DNA of 64,000 bases. Source: Tetragonia tetragonoides (Eukaryota > Streptophyta > Magnoliopsida > Caryophyllales > Aizoaceae). This document shows, piece after piece, positions 49,821-63,253 of the stretch. The notes under the pieces are model-generated. The model did not search any database and was not told the origin of the DNA. It saw nothing but the letters and a program-made list of their open reading frames with translations. The stretch covers positions 31,788,501 to 31,852,500 of the forward strand of contig CM076148.1 of NCBI GenBank assembly GCA_038025085.1. The letters are read 5' to 3'. Made by a program: the position numbers and the translations under genes. How positions within the stretch are numbered: the first letter of the stretch is position 1; every line of letters starts with the position of its first letter.

Positions 49821-52609
49821 ATGGTGTCATCATCTCCATTATCATCTCCTTGTTCAGATCTTTCAATGATTCTTCCAAGGGTTCTCATTGTCTCTCGACG
49901 TACCGTTCGCAAGAATAAATTTGTCGACTTTGTGGGTTCGTTCTCTTTTTCCTTTTCTTTTTTTCAAAAGTTTTGTTTCTTTTTGTTTTTTTGGATCTAG
50001 GATTAACTCATGATCAAGAACGTCGTTTTGTTAAGAGCATCTTCAATAGTGACATCTCATTTTAGATGTCGATTTAATAAGTAATAATTTTTCCATGATA
50101 CCTAGCTACCCCTGTTTTTGTTTTTTTTTTGGAGGGGATAGAAATTAAATGGAATATTGAAACTTTGGTTTATTTCAGTGTTATTTTTATTTTTATTGTT
50201 TTTTGTTTTTTAGGTTTATTTTGATAATGATCAGATTTATTATGTGATGGCCGTATTGTGACTTGTTTTTTAATTGATTATCCATTTTCCAACTATTATA
50301 ACATGTAATGCAAGGAAAATAAATATTAGTAAAATTTTATTGATTAGACTTCTCTTGCTCCAAAATGAGTTGTCACATGAGTGACAATGTGACAACCTTT
50401 GAAAAGTTTAAGGATTTTTTGCATTTTGACCAAAAACGTTCCTTGATGTTTTAGTTGTCATTATTAGCTATGAAACTGTAAGCGTAAGTTAAGCTAATCT
50501 TGTTTCTCAGAAAATAAAAAAGTTAGCTAATCTTGGATCCATAATCATAATTCATGGTTAAATTAATTACACTTCGTTGCACATTTCATGTTCCAAGTTG
50601 AAATAAATTATTATTCATCTCCCTTCTTTGTAACATCAGATACGTTAAGAATGAATACATTTTACTCCATACTTCATACTTTATTATGAACTTGAGATTC
50701 TTTGGACAATTGTCTTACTTTTTGAGATGCTTACAAGCCAATATGGGAAAATAGTCACTGTAATCGACGGTGGATACCCTTAATTGTAAACACCAAAAAT
50801 ATTATAAACTTGAGATTAATATAACTAGCGGACACCTAAAATACAACTGTGGATCATCTTATCACCATATTATATTATGTCATCTAGTTCAATTGCTTGA
50901 TGATGTTTTTGCGAATTGTTTATTGCCTGATAATTAAGATTTATTAAGCCAATGCTAATCAACTCTAATTGTTTTAAATCATATCTTAAACAGGTGAATA
51001 CCACCTAGATCTTATAGTAAGCTATGGAGCCGTACCTATAATTGTCCCTAGAGTAACAGGAGTACACATGCTACTCGAAAGCTTCGAGCCAATCCATGGA
51101 GTTCTCCTATGTGAAGGAGAAGACATAGACCCTTCTCATTATGAATCCGAGTTATCAAGCTTCACACCTGAGGAACTCGAAGAGATACAACGAGATCATG
51201 CAAGTGACACAGCCATCGAAGACTCGATCGAGCTAGCCTTAGCAAGGCTATGTCTCGAGAGGAACATACCCTACTTAGGAATATGCAGGGCTTCACAAGT
51301 CCTTAACGTCGCTTGTGGTGGTACACTTTACTTAGATGTGGAGAAGGAGATCTCAAGGAAGTGCCCTGAAGGCGAGCGAGTAGCACATATTAACTATGAT
51401 GATTATGACGGACATAGGCATCCGGTTAAGGTGGTTGAGAATACACCATTACATCATTGGTTTAAGGAGTCTTTGGATGAGAAAAAGATGGAGATTTTGG
51501 TTAATAGTTATCATCATCAAGGTGCTAAGAAATTGGCTCAGAGGTTTGTTCCTATGGCTTTTGCTCCTGATGGTTTGATTGAAGGTTTCTATGATCCTGA
51601 CGTTTATAATCCTGAAGAAGGCAAGTTTGTCATGGGTCTTCAATTTAATCCTGAGAGGATGAGGCATCCACACTCTGATAAATTTGATTACCCCGGTTGC
51701 CCCTTCGCGTATAAGGTACTAAACTTCAACTTACTCTGATCATGATACAGACACTAGACACTTCATTTTAGGACATGAAACATGGAGACTTGTTGAGAAA
51801 TGGCAGAGTAATTGGAAATTTTTTGCTCTCATATCCGAGTTCAAGTAATAAAGATACTAGTAATAGTGTGCGAGAGCAGGATGATATATATGCTAGATCT
51901 CGTAAGAGCTACCGGCTTGTTAACATAAGTGAAATCTGCTTGGTTATGCAGGAATTTGTGAAGGCGGTGATAGGTTATCAGAAGAAGCTAAGCAGCCAAA
52001 CAAGCGTACCAAATGTCCAAAGCTCAATCAAGAACAGGAAAACAAACGAAGGATGATTGTCCGGAGCTTCTCTATTGCAAAGGACATGTACATTGCTGAT
52101 CGGAGCTCTGTTCCTGCTAAAGAATCAGACCTTGAACCAGGAGCAATTTTCCTTGAGGTATATACATATATATCTTTGCGGAAATTACTTTTCCTTGAGC
52201 ATCTCTACAATGCTTGTTTCAGACATCCGAACTCTGAAACAAGCATTGTAGAGAGTTCAAGAAATCATAATAGTACTGCAAAACAGCTAGCTTATTTCGA
52301 ACGATACTGATCATCCTCATTCTTAACACAAAACTGAACAGGAAAATACTGCGAGAAGTGCATTAAGTTTACAGCAAGAGAAGAGGCTGAAGCAGATGGG
52401 AGCAACAGTGAGGAACGGTCATGGTTATAAGAAGTTAAAGATGAATGAAGAGAGAGAAAGTAGCAAGGTCTATCATAGGGAAGATGTCAATAGAACAGTT
52501 ATCTGATATGATGTCATTTTACTACATGATGGGCCAAATTTGTTCTGAGGTGTTGGAGACTAAGCTTCAACACCTCAAATTGATCCATGAAAATGATCAC
52601 TCTGAATAG
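49821..52609 (+). CDS. GAT1_2.1-like class I glutamine amidotransferase, degenerate
   Basis: Exons 49821-49935, 50994-51715 and 51952-52157, plus a fourth at 52342-52609, all with GT-AG borders. The first exons give [48 protein letters not shown] and [15 protein letters not shown], whose Cys (about residue 136) is the expected nucleophile. The motif normally ending in HPE reads GLQFNPERM: the catalytic His is Asn257 (codon AAT), Glu259 is kept. In exon 3, [20 protein letters not shown] is in frame, but the conserved tail ([20 protein letters not shown]) is in another frame, so translation stops at 52054-52056 after 313 aa. Exon 4 has a second frame break between NEERES and [18 protein letters not shown], with the homologous frame ending at 52609. 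Either a decaying paralogue or a truncated protein without amidotransferase activity. Confidence 0.8.
52202..52254. repeat. Perfect 22-bp stem with 9-nt loop in intron 3
   Basis: Arms 52202-52223 and 52233-52254 (ctctacaatgcttgtttcag and its inverse) pair without mismatch around catccgaac. It lies in the third intron of the amidotransferase gene. It is too short for a typical plant miRNA precursor; a foldback remnant is more likely. Confidence 0.9.
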
Positions 52610-52628
52610 CATAGAGCTAGAGCCTATA

Positions 52629-52692
52629 CTTCTTTTTTCTTTTTTCTTTTTTCTTTTTACTTTTTTCTTTTTTCTTTTTTCTTTTCTTTTTG
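52629..52692. repeat. Pyrimidine tract of cttttttc units
   Basis: About eight tandem repeats of ctttttt just beyond the amidotransferase stop codon, probably in its 3' untranslated region. Confidence 0.85.
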
Positions 52693-53788
52693 TTTGTTTT
52701 TTGGGGGCCTCTTTTGGAGGATTCAACTACATAAATCAAATTTGCAGTATCATTGTTTCGTTTTCGTTATTTACATGGTGTTCTACTTACTAGCCCTCTT
52801 TGGGATCTCTTTTTTAGCTTTCTTTTTTCGCCAAGGAAAAAATGGATAACTGGCAGGAAATTGACAGTTTCCTGCCATTACCATTTCACCACAAGTTCAT
52901 CTAGACACAAATTCCTGTTTGGCTGTATCATATCCTATATTCACTGCCCAGCTTACAGCTCTCGATCCCTCATGTACGCGCTTCTACTTAAAGTGCTGTT
53001 TCCGCCTTGTAGGCTGTAGCTCGCACTCCCGCATCAAAAGTACTCTTCTGTTTTCATGCTCCTCCGATCAATAGCAACATCATGGTTGGTCTGCGTCTGC
53101 GATCAACTCCTAGCTCTTGAGCTGTATAGGGGAACTAGATCAGTTTGTTAGCACAAGACTCCACCTCGTCCATAGTTGATATCCATAAACATCTTTGTGG
53201 AGCAGGGTTCACATTCTTTAAATACCAAAGTGGCTCCAGTTATACACAAGCTAAGATCCATTAACCATTGATCGACTAATTAATGAGATTTGCGCATGAT
53301 AGTTTTACTTGACTCCATTATCACTTTGCTTGGTCAGAATTGCTCTTGTTTGTAATGCATTGTGAACCACTTCTAAAACGTTCATCCTCCACTTTGGGAG
53401 CTAATACATCAAGACTCCACAAGACCTTCTCAAACGTTATACTTAAAAGGTTGCTCTCAAAGCATATCTAGGTTTAAGGTTTCATTTGGTTGGGATGAAA
53501 ACAGTTTTCCCATTTTCTGTTGTTCAGTTACCATAAGATCAGACGGTTTTCCATTTGTAGTAGATCACCATATCCCGGTAGCACTAATAGTGGACCTGAT
53601 CATCAAGTCTAGTTGTCAGAACTTTGGGCTATAAAATCAACCTTACATCTGACTTTTGGGGCTTCGGACCGGATTTTCGGATCGTTTTCTCAATTTTGTT
53701 TTTATTTTTTTCTCTTTAAATAAGTATATTTTTTATTCCGATATGCGTTTGGGTGATTTTATTTTAAATTCACCTAACCTTTCGAGAT
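52693..53788. other. Intergenic, nothing recognised
   Basis: No gene or closed element recognised on either strand. Confidence 0.4.
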
Positions 53789-54329
53789 AAGGATGGCAAT
53801 GGATCGGATTCGGACTGAATTATCCTAAATCCGAATACATTCCGAATACTAAACGGATTCTCAAATCACATCCGAATCTGAATAACCTCCGATTAGGGAC
53901 GATCTGAATCCGAAACTATTCGGAGTCGGTAACTTCCGAATCCGATCTTATCCGTTTAACTTGACTTATATTCCAATTTAATTTTTTTTAAATGTGAACA
54001 TATATAAGATATGCTAAATAGGTAATTGTTATTAAATAAAAATAAATATAGTAAAAATGTTAAGGATTTAAGATATAAACAAAGGTAAACATATATACTT
54101 AATTTAAATATTATTAAGAATTTAGTGTTTTTTTAGAAATAATAAATAAAAATTGGATATTTGAAGTCGGATCGGATCCTAGCGGATTTCACCTAGCATC
54201 TGAATCCATATCGGAATCGAAGTCTTTTAATCGAGATCAGACTTGGATTTTTTTGTTTCAAATTCGACTCGAATTTTTTCCTTATAAATGGATCGGACTC
54301 GAATCGAGTTCGGACTCAATTGTCATCCT
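53789..54329. mobile_element. hAT-type MITE, imperfect ends
   Basis: Left aaggatggcaatgg and right caattgtcatcctc are imperfect inverse copies. Subterminal arrays of ggatcggattcggac and tccgaatcc words surround an AT-rich core. The flanks do not give a clean 8-bp duplication, so borders are approximate. Confidence 0.6.
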
Positions 54330-55194
54330 CGTAGCTCACCAGGGTTTTGGTCGTCGGCTCCCCTGTCATCAGGTCACCAACTTCCTTGACCTTCCGGCAC
54401 TAGGCAGGCGTCGGCCCCCACACATGGTCTTACGACGTTGCGAAGACCTCTATTTCGAGATTTATGCAACTATATATATTAGCATATTTAAATTCTTTTA
54501 CTTTTGTAACCAAAAAAAAAAAATCTTTTACTTTTGAAATTCAAAACTAAAATGATAGGACGGAAAAACAGTTTCTTTAAGAAAATTGTTTTCTTTTGAA
54601 ACCCAACAACGAAAAGCGTGAATGAAAATACATTTTACACTAAATATGATTTTCCGTTGAAAATTATTTTCCGCCCAAACAAAGAAGCCTAAGTATATGC
54701 TCTCAGTCTGAGCCTTATAAAGTATAAACTATAATACATTGTACTTAAGCTAACTTTGCTCCTCTAAGGAAAAAAAAAAAAAAAAAAAACAAAAACTAAC
54801 CTAATCATCCTTCACCCCGTGGTTGGACTTTCCTGCCTACACAAGTGTGGTAAATTGTGGATTACTATTGTCTGTAGTGTTCTAGGAAGAATTATGACTG
54901 ACACCTATAAATAACTCAAGGACTTGTAAGGTACTGTAATTAAGAAACAAGGGAATTCAAATGAGCCGGCCAACGAAGCGAAGATCAATCTATTGATACT
55001 TGCTCTACGTACTATTTTCCCTCAGGCATGTGTTGAATTTGCAACTCATGATTATAATTTGTAAGGGGTATAGGGTACTACGCCCTAGACTCATTTTAAC
55101 GTAATCTATATTTATGCCCTGTGCACAGGCACAAATTGTTGAAGACAGGGTGGGGTATTATGCATGTAGGAGAAGAATATGATGCCTAATGAGT
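54330..55194. other. Intergenic, nothing recognised
   Basis: Contains an A run at 54771-54789. No gene or element recognised. Confidence 0.4.
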
Positions 55195-55414
55195 ACAGCT
55201 CAACTGGCAAAACCTGATCCGACTAGATAATCAACCCGAAAAAGCACAAGCTCGAAATGACCCGATCCGAACACGAAGTTGTGAGACAACATTTGCTAAA
55301 CCCGTTGGGTAACCGGAAACCGGACCGTTGTTGACCTGACTTGAATATCCCGATCCATAAATAACCCAAAACCGAATTCACCCAACCCGCCCAACCCATT
55401 TGTCAGGTCTAACG
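55195..55414. mobile_element. Small hAT-type MITE, perfect 8-bp TSD
   Basis: Direct repeat taatgagt at 55187-55194 and 55415-55422. Interior words are acccgaa/cccgatccg-type as in other hAT MITEs here. The ends (ctcaactggcaaaacc and atttgtcaggtctaa) are only loosely inverse, so the call leans on the duplication and composition. Confidence 0.6.
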
Positions 55415-56723
55415 TAATGAGTGTTGCTACATGCAAGTCATTTATCCACATAATTGCCGCACAAGTAGTTATCTTAGCATGTGAAAAATGAACTAAAAGT
55501 ACAAAGCCGACAGACCAAGAGGATTATGCTTGAGCTAGACCACTACTACTCTATTACAAACCACCAAAATCCATTATGTCCTATACCCAGCAAAAGACTA
55601 CAAGGCAACAACTCTTGTCACTTGACAAAGTCCAGCTCAACGGTGCAAGCCACACCACGACATACTGGAAAACCCAAAATCCCCAAGATTGGCAAGGTAG
55701 CAATCATGCATTAATGCAAGCAACAAAACAAAACTCATGTTAAAGACCACAAAAGGGTCATTGTCTAAAATTTCACAAACACCCCAGCCATGAGAATAAC
55801 ATAGCCAAACCACACAGCAAATCAAAGATACGGACCACAGAACAGTTGACGTTAATAATCTTCACAAACATCTCAGCCACAAACCACAAGATTCAAGATA
55901 ACAAGTACTCGTGACGAGGTACCGTCTTCCACAGCATAAGGTTATGCCAAGCCAAATCAACGTCATGACTCACAAGATGAAGCAGAAAGTCATTTGACAA
56001 GTCACCCCAAGCACGTGCCAGATCAACAGACATCATCGGTGAAAGAATAGAAAAAGAGGAGCAAGAAGCCACATTTACACTAAAAATCATTCTTTTCATT
56101 GATATATCATTACTCTATAAAACTACTACTCTATATGTAAAACAACAGAGTCTGCAGATACAGGAAGAGCAGCAGGCTCATAAACTCCTGAGTTACAACC
56201 TATAGGTATCCCCTTAAAACTCTGTACCTACTAAACTCTACTTACTTAACATCAGGGCAGGGGTAATTAAAAGGTAACAAACGAACAGCCTGTTTCTCAT
56301 ATGCAGATATATATAGGAAACAGAATGGTAAAACTAAGCCTGCCCCATCTGATCTCAACTTGCAAGCATTTCTATGGCTTCACCAAACTGCAGCTTTTCT
56401 AACCCTATCATGTTACTATCCCAATCCAACCGGGCCTTATTTCTTCTTCTGTACTTTTGGCACCACAAACTTCCTCTGTTTTTTTTTCCTTTTCTTTTCC
56501 ATCTTGGTGTTTGGTTTTTCTTTTCTGTTCTTTTTTTCTTTTTTTTTTAACTTTATCTTTTACCTCTTTTTCATAGATATCGCGGATGACTAAACAAGTC
56601 AGATAGACCTCCAACTCATCAGCCATCTGATCAACCAGGTTGTAGTTCCCTTCATTAAGGCCCACGCTCGGACATCCCTCCAAAATGGTAGGCGATGTAC
56701 ACTAGCAATCTATTTTATCGACA
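55415..56723. other. 3' flank of the DUF789 gene and intergenic DNA
   Basis: No other gene recognised. A Lys/Glu-rich 91-codon minus-strand frame at 56408-56683 lies directly downstream of the DUF789 stop codon and arises from a pyrimidine-rich tract (plus-strand tttttctttt), probably 3' untranslated sequence. Confidence 0.45.
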
Positions 56724-59700
56724 TCATCTGTTACGGGAGAAAAATAGGTAATCCGGGTGATTCACCTGAAGCACTCTCAACCAATTATCAGCTGCCAGCG
56801 AGAGTGAGTTCATCAGCTGGCGATCGCTCCCATTACTTGAGGTCCACAAAGCTCCTCTGAACTTGTACGAAGCCAAACCAAAAACTGGTAGAGAAATCCT
56901 AGGAACTCCATCAATCTCATCTGGATAAATTACCACCGGAGCTTGAGCAGCAGGATTATCTGCAAATAGAGAAACGGAACAATTGATTTTAGACACCCCA
57001 TGACATGAATACCTAACCTACAGCAATATGATGAACCGGAAAAAAGCTCAATCATACTTCCAATTCCAAATCATACATTAAATTCATTTGCAATTCATTC
57101 CCGTGCTCTTAACATTGTTGTCAAGGGACATGGGACTTCGTCGGTAAACGCGTAAACCTATAGACCCACAAAAATAGTAGCAAGCTAAAAGTTGTGAAGC
57201 TTAAAGACTCCAATCGGACAGCAAAGTAATTGAATCTTGAGAGATTCCTACGTCCCCCAAAAATAGTAGCAAGCTAAAAGAGTTGTGAAGTTCAAAGAAA
57301 AGGACAACAGCAAAGTAATTGAATCTTGAGAGATTTCTACGTAAAAAGTTTAGTAACAGTGGAAATCTAGAGGTCCTAAAAAAGTTTCCAGTTTTAATAG
57401 CCAAAATCAAAAGATGAAAAGCAACATCTATGTATTACCTCCTACAGGAGTGTAGAGCGAGTGATAGGTCAGAAAACAAGCATCCAAATCTTTCAATGTC
57501 GGGCCAGTGGGTATCCTATATATTGGGTACCTATAAAATTTCAATGGGAACAATTCGTCAAAAGACCCATATTTATATTTGAAAGAAAGGAAAAGCTACA
57601 CTTTTGACATATACCATGCCACAGACAGCCAACTCGACGATAGTAAATCACAACTGCGAAGTGACTTTAGCTCGGGGAAACGCGACGCAAGATCAGATAT
57701 CTATCCAAACAAACAAAGAAACCTATTAGCAACAACAATAAGGTGAGGGGAAAATATTCCTCCTCTGGAAGATTACCTATAAGAAAGAAAAAGTTATCTC
57801 ACCTTATCAGCCAATGGTTCACGACCATACGGTTGATCGTGTTCAACATACTGGAATAATAGGCAACCTTGTGGATTCCCAAATTCACCTTCATCACTTG
57901 AAAACCCCTCTTGTAGCGCTATATGCTGATCTCTCAAAAACAATCTTTCCATATTACACGAAAGATCACTTGGCTGGATGAAATGATTTCGCTGCCCCCT
58001 GGAGTAGGTCAACCCCCTATCGCGCTCAGAGTCACTGCTTCCATCACTACTTGAATCTCTGCTGAAATTGTCACCATCACTGTCCTCACTTGTGCGCCTG
58101 TAACACAAAATAATACTGTTTTGTCACACTGTAGGTAATCTTGAAAACTTATCCAAATTGGCAAACATTATCGATTCCACCATTTCTACAATATCAGAAA
58201 CAACATAAATGATGAAGACACACAACTCAGCACCTCAAGGAAAAGAAATAAAATCTTAAGACAGATGCATGTATTAAGGAACCAACAGGCAAAAAGTAAC
58301 ATGCACCTTACAAACAGAAGCAGCACCCTGCATAAATAAATGAAAATTGAAATCACTAAACAAGTCAATCTCGGATTAGAAAACGTATCTAACAGTCCAA
58401 TGGCCTCATGTGAAGGATAAAAATCAGTAGGATACAAAAAACAAATCCAATGAGCATACTCAGTAACTCAGGAGACGTTATTACCAAACCTGAAATATAA
58501 GTTCACCACTTATGAGAGCCAACTTTAATTATAATTTCGACACCTGTAAGGTGATTAAAGAGAGAACTCTGCAAGTTCACATATATTGTTCCTGTAGATA
58601 GAATATTTCGAGCACACATAAGGAGATGCACATGGTAAACTAAGAAACAGAAGCAAGATAACTCCAGCCAACCATACGAAATTGTCAATCAACACGAAAA
58701 ATGAAAAACAATAAAGACAGTTTTTAGGGGAGAGGGGGGGGGGGGCGTTAAACTAATTACGGTAACTATTATCAGTGTGTCCACCATACCGGCTGCGATA
58801 TAGGTTAAAATTCACACCGTTTAACCAGATATAGAAGGAGATATGACAGCAAATCACAAGCACACAATCATACAAATTATCATTTAACAAAAGGATAATT
58901 AATACAATTAAATAATCAGGCGCTTTATTCTGGGTATGCCATCAAGCCAGCAGCACATTTATTTGTGAGATTCCGTCGACTTTGCACCTGAATTGCAATC
59001 AGTATACTAACATCACTGAAGATGTCAATACCGGATCCTACTTAAAGTTCATAATGAAAGAGCAAATATGGAAAAATCACAGGACCGCAGTCTGTAATGC
59101 AATTGATCCATTCAGTTATGTACAAGAATCAAGCCACTTAAAGTAAGCACAATATATGTTTATGTTAAGAAGAAAATTGCATGTTTATGTGGTATGTAAA
59201 GTGTACTGCGGCCTACAAATTTGGATAACATCCGATCCTTGAAGCACCATGCAAAACTAAGAAGAAAGCAAAGCGCCAACTTTTATTCACCGAAAATTCA
59301 TCATGATACTACCTAGCACTTGCGTGTACCATTGGTTTGGGCTTCCTAGCAAATATTATGCGACTACAAACCAAAGCCACGGGACTTTGAGTTCTGGTTT
59401 TTCGTTTTCTTTTCTCTCTGTCTCTCTCATTCTTTGTTCAAAGGAAACATAGAGGTCAAAGCAGACAATTTTAGTGCAGACAATCCAAAAGACTTCGCTA
59501 GCAAGGTTGGTTGATATGAATGGAGATTTTCAAATTGTGCCACAACTAACCCCATCGCGCAAGTGGCAATAAATCTAGTTTAAATTTCTTCACTTCAAAA
59601 GAAGCCATAATATGCCTTTTAGGGATGAGATAATATCTATGTGAGCCTGTTTTCAAAGGGGGTACAACTGACTTCCCTTACCCAGCCTGGGCACTAAGGT

Positions 59701-62700
59701 AATGTTGATAATCATAAAAAAAAAAAAAAAAAAAAAAAAAAGTGAGCTTTCATCTCTTTTTGAATTTATGGCTCTTCCAATCGTACCAGTGTGCCTTGAA
59801 CAATATTGTTCCAGTTAATTGTATGCCTCAGCTCCATCGACAAGCTAGTAAGTCTATGTGGGCTTCAATCATCAAGAAATAGATGTGAGAGAAGCAAGGG
59901 TTGGGATCAAAGGAATGGAAACAAAGAACCTAAAAATACAGTTTTCGTCTCCATATACTTGAGCAGACTAGATGTTCCTTAAAGCGTAGTGGATTCCTAT
60001 CTAAGGTCCTAATAGGAAGAAAAAGATCTCTTACACCTAGATAAAAGAAAAAAAAAGAAATGGTAACAAAAGAAACGATGTTACTTCCTATTGCAGCATG
60101 ATACCGAATGTAGATATGTCATGTTTAAAGTTAAGACTATAAATTTCATTCAACGAACACTGAAAAATGAAATATATTCACATTGCCTTCGCACATATCT
60201 AAAGACACAAGATTCAATATAGCATAATATGCATGTTACCAATGAATACTTGAACCAAAAGACACAAGATTGACGTAGTTATCCATATATCTCCATAATA
60301 TTACCAAATAACAATATGTAATTAGTATGTTACACATTGTGTTCAGTTGTGAGGTTACCCAAAGGTCTCCTATGATTAGGATCGACATAAACTCTTGAAG
60401 AAGTGTTGAGGCAAGTTACGACATGTTGCCATTACTTTTTCACTTCTCTATCTCTTAGCCATTAAAACTGTTGTTACCAAATAAGTATCGATATTTCAAT
60501 TACCTTGAGATTAATACAAGGTAGACTAGTTCTTTGGACACTGGGCGCCTAGCTGTTTTACTTCCTCCCAACCTTCACACCATGAAAAGAAAAAAAAGAA
60601 ATTTCTTAAAATCAAATTGACTCTACCAACTTGCTTCCCTCAAAAATTATGGTCCTCTACATCTTCTCAAAATAATTCTCCAACTTGTTTGCCAATTTGC
60701 GTTTCACCAGCATAGTTAAAGAATCATAGTGAAGTTAAACACGTCTTTTATCTATTGTTACATCCTAATCTAAGCCCTCGTAAGTTATTCAACTTCCCAT
60801 TAGTTTCATCCTAGCGAACAAAATCTTCACGCACTCACCATAGCCACATATCCTAAATAAAGAAAGCTAACTATTTGGTTGACACTTAGCGGTTTGGTTG
60901 CCACGAATGGCATAATTATTATTTGTTTTTCTTTCTCAATTTCTTCGTGATGTAGTTGCCCGCTCGAGATCCATTCATTAATAATTAAGCGGTACAAGAT
61001 ACACATATCGACAGCAATACGTCCATAACATCCAGTGGATCTAGCTCCACCTCTCTCCAAAAACTGGAAAAGAATAAGAAAAAAAAAAAAAACACGTGCT
61101 AAAACCCTCAAGTGCATGATATCTCAATAAGAGTGGGCAGTGGGCCACTGATTTTCCCCTTGTTGATGTATTAAGATTTGGAAGCGGTAAAACAAGAGCC
61201 TTAAGCAAAATAACAACTTATCATCCACTACCCACTCTTACTTTCTTAGACAGCATTTTCTGGACAAGTATTAATGATAGAAGCAAATCAAATGCTTCTT
61301 TACATATGTTGTACTTCAACATCTTAATTGGAATTTATAAAATGAAACTTTATTCCTAAAAATACATGTATAGACTCAGTAACTACAATTGGACACAACT
61401 AAGAAGTACTATTCCTCATTAAGGTCTTGATATTAAAACAAAAAAATTCAAATAACTAGGGCCAAACTAATATGTAGGCCAGATTGCTTTTATCAACTGA
61501 GTCAACATCTTACTTTGAAATTTGTATCATTTTACTTTAAAAGGTTATATACAAAGCTTCATCACATAAAAATAACTCAGTTTCACAGCTAGCTAAACAA
61601 ACATGCATTGCAAAGACACAAATAGCACCTGAAAGTCTGAAACATGAAGAGTTCAGAGACTGGATATTTACATTATGATGAACTCCATAAGGACAGATAA
61701 AAAGCAGTATAACGCCAAATGAGGAGTGACTTATTATTGGCTATCACAAAATGTGGTCAGGTAAGTTATGATTTCCCCACTAAAAGGATATTACTAGACA
61801 AAAACAGTCATTTTGGTAATTAATAACCATGACTATTGATTAGAGCATGTAGGTTTTGACATAAAAGGCCCTGCTGTGGCACCTCGAAGTAAATACACAT
61901 GCTTTATTTTTCAACGTCAACAAAATCATTGATTAGCATAAGAAAATCTGTAAACAAATAAGATGCAATACAAAAGAGGGGTAAGATAAGTAAGGAATCA
62001 TCTGAACATGATTAAAACCATTACAGAACATTAAACATTACGTTACCATATAAACAACCAGCAGATAGCATACAAATCTAGCAAAATATATCAATTCACA
62101 TTGGCCTACGTCAAAAAATCACCAAATCACAATGGAAGTAGATTAACTTCAGTTTTCATCGTTCTAACATAATTTGAGTGGGAGCATATGTATTAAACCT
62201 TACTAACCAAATGAGCGGCCTTACAACAACAAACGTTAAATAAATATGCTAGAAAAGCATAATACAAACCGAACCCAAATACAGAACAGACCTATCTTCC
62301 CCTGATTCCTGAAAGAAGATAAAACCTAACTTTCAACAAGTCTGGGAAACATAAACAAACTGTTATTATACCTTGACTTAACAGGAGACTTCGATTGGTC
62401 GACGTAAATTTGAATGCCAGACAAATAAGGCACATAGTATTGGACAACCGATTCACTCCCATTCAGCACCAATGGCACGCCAACACCATAAGCACTCCAT
62501 TCCTTAAATGACTCCCACAAATCACTCAGCAGGAAGTACGGTTGGAACTCCACATCACAAGTCCTCCACCCCCTCATCGTCGTCTGTTACCCACCATCAC
62601 CATTTCCAAATGAAACAAACAAACAACCATCCACATTCAATCAGTAAACATGTTCCATAAAATCTTACCCAAATCCCATATAACATATTAAAACATGACA

Positions 62701-63253
62701 ACCAATGTTATCAAAATGCTTATAACATATAAAAACATGAGAGTAATCCTACTCAAATAACAGATAACATATAAAACACATGACAATAAAGCACGCCCAA
62801 ATGAATATATCATACTAAAAACATGATAGATAACATATAAAGTCATAGACTGATATACATTCATCAAAAGACAAAACCCTAAAAAGAATTTCAAAATTAT
62901 ACCTTGGAGAGATACTGAGCATTAACAGAAGGAGTAATGGCTTCAAGAAAACGTTCCACATTGCTCAAACCGGATTCGACCTGCTCAAAAGCGGGCAAAT
63001 TATCCGGTTTTGGTTTCTCGTCAGCCCCGTTCTCGGACTCTCGAACCCGGTCCTTAACCCCATGACCCACAGGCTTGTTCTCTTTAAATTCCCCACCACC
63101 ATTAACAATAACAACATCACTCTGAGTTCTCTGAAGTTGATTGTTATTTTTCTGATTTTGATTTTGATGATGGTAATTTCTCCTAGCTTTTACAGGATTA
63201 TAAAATCTATCCTCACCACGATTCCTATTAAACTGTAATCCAGCACCCAACAT
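56724..63253 (-). CDS. DUF789 family protein, complete, six exons
   Basis: Exons on the minus strand: 63253-62903, 62583-62372, 58097-57803, 57700-57615, 57530-57439 and 56959-56724. All borders are GT-AG and phases agree, giving 423 aa. It starts [20 protein letters not shown], with a low-complexity hydrophilic stretch to about residue 90, then [20 protein letters not shown] and [17 protein letters not shown]...[17 protein letters not shown], followed by [15 protein letters not shown]. An acidic Ser-rich insert ([19 protein letters not shown]) precedes [53 protein letters not shown] and [12 protein letters not shown]. The last exon ends with a domain ending [15 protein letters not shown]. 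These are the DUF789 landmarks; biochemical function is unknown. Intron 2 is about 4.3 kb. No lesion seen. Confidence 0.94.
58098..62371. other. DUF789 intron 2, no gene inside
   Basis: 4274-bp intron. A G run at 58730-58745 and an A run at 59717-59741 are the only notable low-complexity tracts. No transposon with closed ends and no additional exon were recognised. Confidence 0.5.

Noticed and set aside
53789..54537. 94-codon plus-strand frame near 54253
   Set aside because: Begins inside a hAT terminal region and shows no domain; not supported as a gene.
56408..56683. 91-codon Lys/Glu-rich minus-strand frame
   Set aside because: Lies immediately after the DUF789 stop codon and comes from a pyrimidine tract; more likely 3' untranslated sequence.
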